Source: an uncultured Collinsella sp. (GTDB lineage Bacteria; Actinomycetota; Coriobacteriia; Coriobacteriales; Coriobacteriaceae). Taken from it: a stretch of DNA of 7,843 nucleotides. The stretch spans positions 1-7,843 of the forward strand of contig USDE01000058.1 of NCBI GenBank assembly GCA_900553345.1. The letters are read 5' to 3'. The notes beneath the pieces were generated by a model. It was given only the letters and a program-made list of their open reading frames with translations, was not told the origin of the DNA and made no database searches. A program made the translations under genes and the position numbers. Every line of letters begins with the position of its first letter. The stretch's first letter is position 1. Of this stretch, positions 5,297 through 7,843 are shown piece after piece.

Positions 5297-6319
5297 ATGG
5301 CTGACGAGCGCGAAACAGAAAGCAAGGCATGGGCGATTGAGGCCGCCGCGGCAGAGGCGGCATCGCGAGCTGCCGAGGAGCTACATCGTCCTCCCGTGGT
5401 GCCGATGGAGCGCGTGGTCGATCGCACCGATATCGAGCGCGGCGAGCGTGCCGGCCAAAAGCGCAGCCAGGAGCCAGGCTTCCCGCGCTTTTTCGCCGAG
5501 CTCAATCTAGGTCTGATTCTTACGGCCTTTGCCATCGTTGCGTTTAAAACCCCTAATCACTTTGCTTTTGGCGGCACCTCGGGCGTGTCGGTCATTCTGT
5601 CCACGCTGTTCCCGACCCTGCCCGTCGGCGTCTTTATGTGGATTATCAACGCGGTTCTCGTCGTCTTGGGCTTTATCTTTTTGGAGCGCAAGGCAATCCT
5701 GTGGAGCGTCTTCGCCTCGTTTGCGCTGTCCGCCTATGTTTCGCTGTTTGAGCTTTTTATTCCGACCGATGTCTCGATGACGGGCGATATGTGGCTCGAC
5801 CTGTGCTTTGCCGTGATTCTGCCGGCGCTCGGCAGCGCCATCGTTTTTGATATCGGCGCCTCGACGGGCGGCACGGACATCCTCGCTATGATCCTCAAAC
5901 GCCGTACCACACTCGAGATTGGCCGCGCGCTGTTGCTGGTCGATATCGGCATCGTGACCATCGCGGCCTTTTTGTATGGTCCGCGTATCGGTCTGTATTG
6001 CGTGCTCGGCCTGTTTGCCAAGACGCTTGTGGTCGACAAGGCCATCGAGAGCATTCATCTTCGTAAGGTCTGCACGATCATTTGTTCCGAGCCCCTTAAG
6101 GTCGAGGAGTTTATCGTCAAGCATCTCAACCGCACGGCGACCATCAGCCGCGGCTACGGCGCCTTCTCGGGCAAGTGCGTGACGGTGATCATGAGCGTGC
6201 TGAGCCGTCGCGAGGCCGTGCAGCTGCGCCGTTATGCGCGCGAGGTCGATCCTGGTGCCTTTATCACGATCGTCGACAGCTCCGAGATCGTCGGCAAGGG
6301 TTTCCGCGGCACGAACTAG
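5297..6319 (+). CDS. YitT-family membrane protein (DUF161 + DUF2179)
   Basis: A 340-residue integral membrane protein. Residues 1-62 are a charged, Ala/Glu-rich cytoplasmic extension not typical of the family, whose members are about 280-290 residues long. Residues 66-250 carry five or six hydrophobic segments with family-like motifs, including FGGTSGVSVILSTLF (91-105) and DIGASTGGTDILAMIL (185-200). Residues 256-335 form a soluble C-terminal DUF2179 domain (TIICSEPLKVEEFIVKHLNR, TISRGYGAFSGK, FITIVDSSEIVGKGFRG) of the kind found in YitT and related transporters. The function is not established; transport or regulation at the membrane is inferred. The ATG at 5297 has GAGGGG about 8 nt upstream. 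A later start near Met37 would remove most of the extension and cannot be excluded. No convincing terminator follows the gene. Confidence 0.9.
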   Translation: MADERETESKAWAIEAAAAEAASRAAEELHRPPVVPMERVVDRTDIERGERAGQKRSQEPGFPRFFAELNLGLILTAFAIVAFKTPNHFAFGGTSGVSVILSTLFPTLPVGVFMWIINAVLVVLGFIFLERKAILWSVFASFALSAYVSLFELFIPTDVSMTGDMWLDLCFAVILPALGSAIVFDIGASTGGTDILAMILKRRTTLEIGRALLLVDIGIVTIAAFLYGPRIGLYCVLGLFAKTLVVDKAIESIHLRKVCTIICSEPLKVEEFIVKHLNRTATISRGYGAFSGKCVTVIMSVLSRREAVQLRRYAREVDPGAFITIVDSSEIVGKGFRGTN

Positions 6320-6363
6320 CGCGGACACACTCGTCAAACAATCGAAAAGCGCCTCGCGCGTTG

Positions 6364-6388
6364 CAAATACGTCATCTAAGAGTATTTG
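6364..6388. repeat. Perfect 7-bp inverted repeat in the spacer after the yitT-family gene
   Basis: CAAATAC (6364-6370) and GTATTTG (6382-6388) are separated by 11 bases. No T-tract follows, so it is a poor terminator. Its place 80 bases upstream of the zinc-ribbon gene would suit a regulator site. GATAAT (6403-6408) just downstream could be a -10, without a good -35. Confidence 0.4.
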
Positions 6389-6469
6389 TCCTCACATTGG
6401 GTGATAATGATGCCAAAGACATCGTTTGCGATCCAGGTGATTCGCTCTAGATACGAAGGGATGATTTCG

Positions 6470-7774
6470 ATGTTCTGTTCGCAGTGTGGCGCCCCCATGG
6501 GCGATAACGACAAGTTCTGCGGCGTGTGTGGTGCCCCCAATGCCGGTGCTGCAGCTTCCACCCCTCAGGGTCAGCCTCAGCCTCAGCAGTTTGTTCCTCA
6601 ACCTGTCGCGAACGCGTCCAAGGGCTGCACGGCTCAGGCGTTTGAGGATATGACCAAGACTCCGGGCGTGCTGCAGCGCGTGTGCCAGATTGCCTTTTTG
6701 CCGGCGCTTATCTGTGTCGTGTCGGTACTCGTGCTGTTCATCCCCGTTATCGGCGGTATTGCGGCTGCCATCGGCTTTTTGGCTGCCTACGTGGCGAGCG
6801 TGTGCGGTTCGGGCTTTGGCATCGAGTGGGGTCGCGACCTGTCGCTTAAGATCGATGACGGCATGGGTCGTCCGTTGATGCGTTCCACGTCGTTTGGTCT
6901 CGGAATCTTTTCGAGCGTTATTTCGGTCGTGCTCGAGGTTATCGCTGCCATTCCCATTATCGGTGTAGTGCTTTCGCTGGTGGAGGGCGTGGTAATTGGC
7001 GCCGCGGGCTCGTATTCTTATTACGGCTCTTATGCGCTCGAGGCTGCGCTGTTTGGCTCGCTTGGCCTGCTTGTCCTGGCTATGATTGCCACGGCGGTCC
7101 TGGGGGTCTTCTTTAAGATGTTCGCCGACATTGCCGTGATGCACTTTGCGGTGACCGGTCGCGTCGAGAGCGCGTTTTCGCTCGATAAGGTTTGGGCAGC
7201 CTTTAAGAACAATAAGACCAAGCTGTTCTGCGCTTCGTTCCTTCCCGAGTTTTTGACGGGCCTGGTCGCCAACGTTGTCACATGGATCTTGACGGTCGTC
7301 TTTGGCGCCGTTGCCTCTGTCGGTATGTATAGCTACTACTATCGTCCTACGGGTATTGAGGCGATTGTTGCCGGCGGTGGCATCACACTCGTGCTGTTCC
7401 TGGTGCTGGTCGCTTTTGTCACCGTATTTCTTACGGTCTTTGGCAAGATGCTCAAGCATCGTGCCGTTGGCTATTGGGTCGCACGTTATGCAAGCGAGTG
7501 GGTTGACGAGGACAAGGACGACGTCCTGACTTTTGTATTGCCCTTTGAGAAGAAGTCCGCTCCTTCGGGTTACAGCGCTCCGGATGTTGCGTCTGAGCCC
7601 AAGCCCGCGCCCGAGCCGGCGCCCGTGCCTGAGCCTGAGCCCGAGCCCAAGCCTGAGCCGGCACCTGCACCTGAGACTGCGCCTGAGCCCGAGTCCGAGC
7701 CTGAGCCAGCGCCTGTGCCTGCGCCTGAGCCGGCGCCCGAGTCAAGTTCCGACGAGGGCCCTCAGGACGAGTAG
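6470..7774 (+). CDS. Zinc-ribbon, DUF4013-like polytopic membrane protein with Pro/Glu-rich C-terminal tail
   Basis: A 434-residue protein of unknown function. Residues 1-21 are a four-cysteine zinc ribbon (C3, C6, C17, C20; CSQCG and CGVCG knuckles). A Gln/Pro linker covers 28-46. Residues 70-330 are highly hydrophobic, with about six membrane segments near 71-91, 94-114, 143-172, 195-216, 258-287 and 300-325. Between them lies the cytoplasmic-looking [23 protein letters not shown] (227-249), which resembles the DUF4013 pattern. Residues 376-424 are a Pro/Glu/Ala tail made of PEP and PAPEP units. The frame extends upstream to 6386, but ATG 6470 has AAGGG 9 nt away and starts exactly at the zinc-ribbon opening [10 protein letters not shown] 6461 abuts the AAGGG. 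The zinc ribbon and tail should both face the cytoplasm, inferring a membrane-anchored scaffold. It may be cotranscribed with the yitT-family gene, 150 bases upstream. Confidence 0.75.
   Translation: MFCSQCGAPMGDNDKFCGVCGAPNAGAAASTPQGQPQPQQFVPQPVANASKGCTAQAFEDMTKTPGVLQRVCQIAFLPALICVVSVLVLFIPVIGGIAAAIGFLAAYVASVCGSGFGIEWGRDLSLKIDDGMGRPLMRSTSFGLGIFSSVISVVLEVIAAIPIIGVVLSLVEGVVIGAAGSYSYYGSYALEAALFGSLGLLVLAMIATAVLGVFFKMFADIAVMHFAVTGRVESAFSLDKVWAAFKNNKTKLFCASFLPEFLTGLVANVVTWILTVVFGAVASVGMYSYYYRPTGIEAIVAGGGITLVLFLVLVAFVTVFLTVFGKMLKHRAVGYWVARYASEWVDEDKDDVLTFVLPFEKKSAPSGYSAPDVASEPKPAPEPAPVPEPEPEPKPEPAPAPETAPEPESEPEPAPVPAPEPAPESSSDEGPQDE
7599..7740 (+). repeat. Degenerate GAGCCx/GCGCCx hexamer array encoding the Pro/Glu/Ala tail
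   Basis: The 3' end of the zinc-ribbon gene is a run of near-identical hexamers (GAGCCC, GAGCCG, GAGCCT, GCGCCC, GCACCT) with scattered substitutions. The array keeps the reading frame and translates as alternating Pro with Glu, Ala or Lys. Such arrays often vary in length between strains by slippage or recombination. Confidence 0.7.
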
Positions 7775-7785
7775 CATGCCGCCTG

Positions 7786-7810
7786 CCATTTGGGGACGGG
7801 GTAGAAATGG
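7786..7810. repeat. G-rich hairpin, possible REP-like element
   Basis: CCATTT (7786-7791) and AAATGG (7805-7810) form a 6-bp inverted repeat around a loop containing GGGGACGGGG. It lies just past the zinc-ribbon gene. The G-run motif resembles short dispersed palindromic repeats found between genes, but no second full copy is in the window, so this is tentative. No T-tract follows, so it is not a standard terminator. Confidence 0.35.
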
Positions 7811-7822
7811 TGGAAATAACGC

Positions 7823-7828
7823 TTGACA
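7823..7828 (+). promoter_or_regulatory. Consensus -35 hexamer of a promoter cut by the window edge
   Basis: TTGACA matches the sigma-70 -35 consensus exactly. The expected -10 would start at about 7846, three bases beyond the last base of the window, so only half of the promoter can be judged. Confidence 0.4.
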
Positions 7829-7843
7829 GATGAGCGGGGGCGG

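Noticed and set aside
6386..6469. Upstream TTG start of the zinc-ribbon protein
   Set aside because: It would put 28 residues without pattern before the zinc ribbon. MFCSQCG is the usual opening of such proteins, and a ribosome binding site precedes 6470.
5507..7459. Long minus-strand frames opposite the yitT-family and zinc-ribbon genes
   Set aside because: They mirror membrane protein codons as charged Arg/Asp/His strings and show no start signal or family match.
7452..7745. Minus-strand Ala/Gln/Arg repeat protein
   Set aside because: It is the antisense of the hexamer array that encodes the Pro/Glu/Ala tail.

Overview
The window reads as chromosomal DNA of a moderately high-GC anaerobic actinobacterium of the Coriobacteriia, most like Collinsella. 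This is an inference from gene content and codon style (GC-rich third positions, many long antisense shadow frames, a DapH-type lysine pathway enzyme, an Asp23/AmaP/DUF2273 operon, a zinc-ribbon plus membrane-domain protein). It could not be tested by a search here. Eight genes are complete and one (dapH) is cut by the left edge. No rRNA, tRNA, CRISPR array or transposase is visible.

Left part (1-1392): the 3' end of dapH (lysine and peptidoglycan precursor synthesis) runs rightward into a strong bidirectional hairpin terminator. It converges there with a leftward two-gene toxin-antitoxin operon: a Phd/YefM-type antitoxin at 955-1305, then a RelE-family toxin at 614-958, overlapping by ATGA. 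Upstream of the antitoxin lies a 46-bp AT-rich near-perfect palindrome (1323-1368). It is the best candidate for the autoregulatory operator and may also terminate the gene upstream.

Middle (1392-3560): a leftward nucleoid-associated protein of the NdpA/YejK family and a rightward yebC are divergently arranged around a spacer of about 240 bp. The spacer carries weak promoter-like hexamers and G-run/C-run motifs. yebC ends in a strong terminator whose T-tract runs into a TATAAT that may serve the next operon.

Right-centre (3610-5207): three tightly packed genes, amaP-like, DUF2273 and Asp23/Gls24, form a cell-envelope or alkaline-shock style operon. In Staphylococcus aureus AmaP anchors Asp23 at the membrane; the same partnership is inferred here. 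The operon ends in consecutive hairpins.

Right (5297-7843): a YitT-family membrane protein (DUF161 plus DUF2179) is followed by a zinc-ribbon/DUF4013-like polytopic membrane protein with a long Pro/Glu/Ala tail. The last 60 bases hold a G-rich hairpin resembling repeat elements and a consensus TTGACA -35 hexamer whose -10 would lie beyond the edge.

The content is mostly ordinary core genome plus one acquired-looking toxin-antitoxin islet. I saw no clear evidence of a wholly new system. The best leads are the toxin-antitoxin palindrome, the lineage-style extensions on the Asp23-operon proteins and the zinc-ribbon protein with its charged tail.
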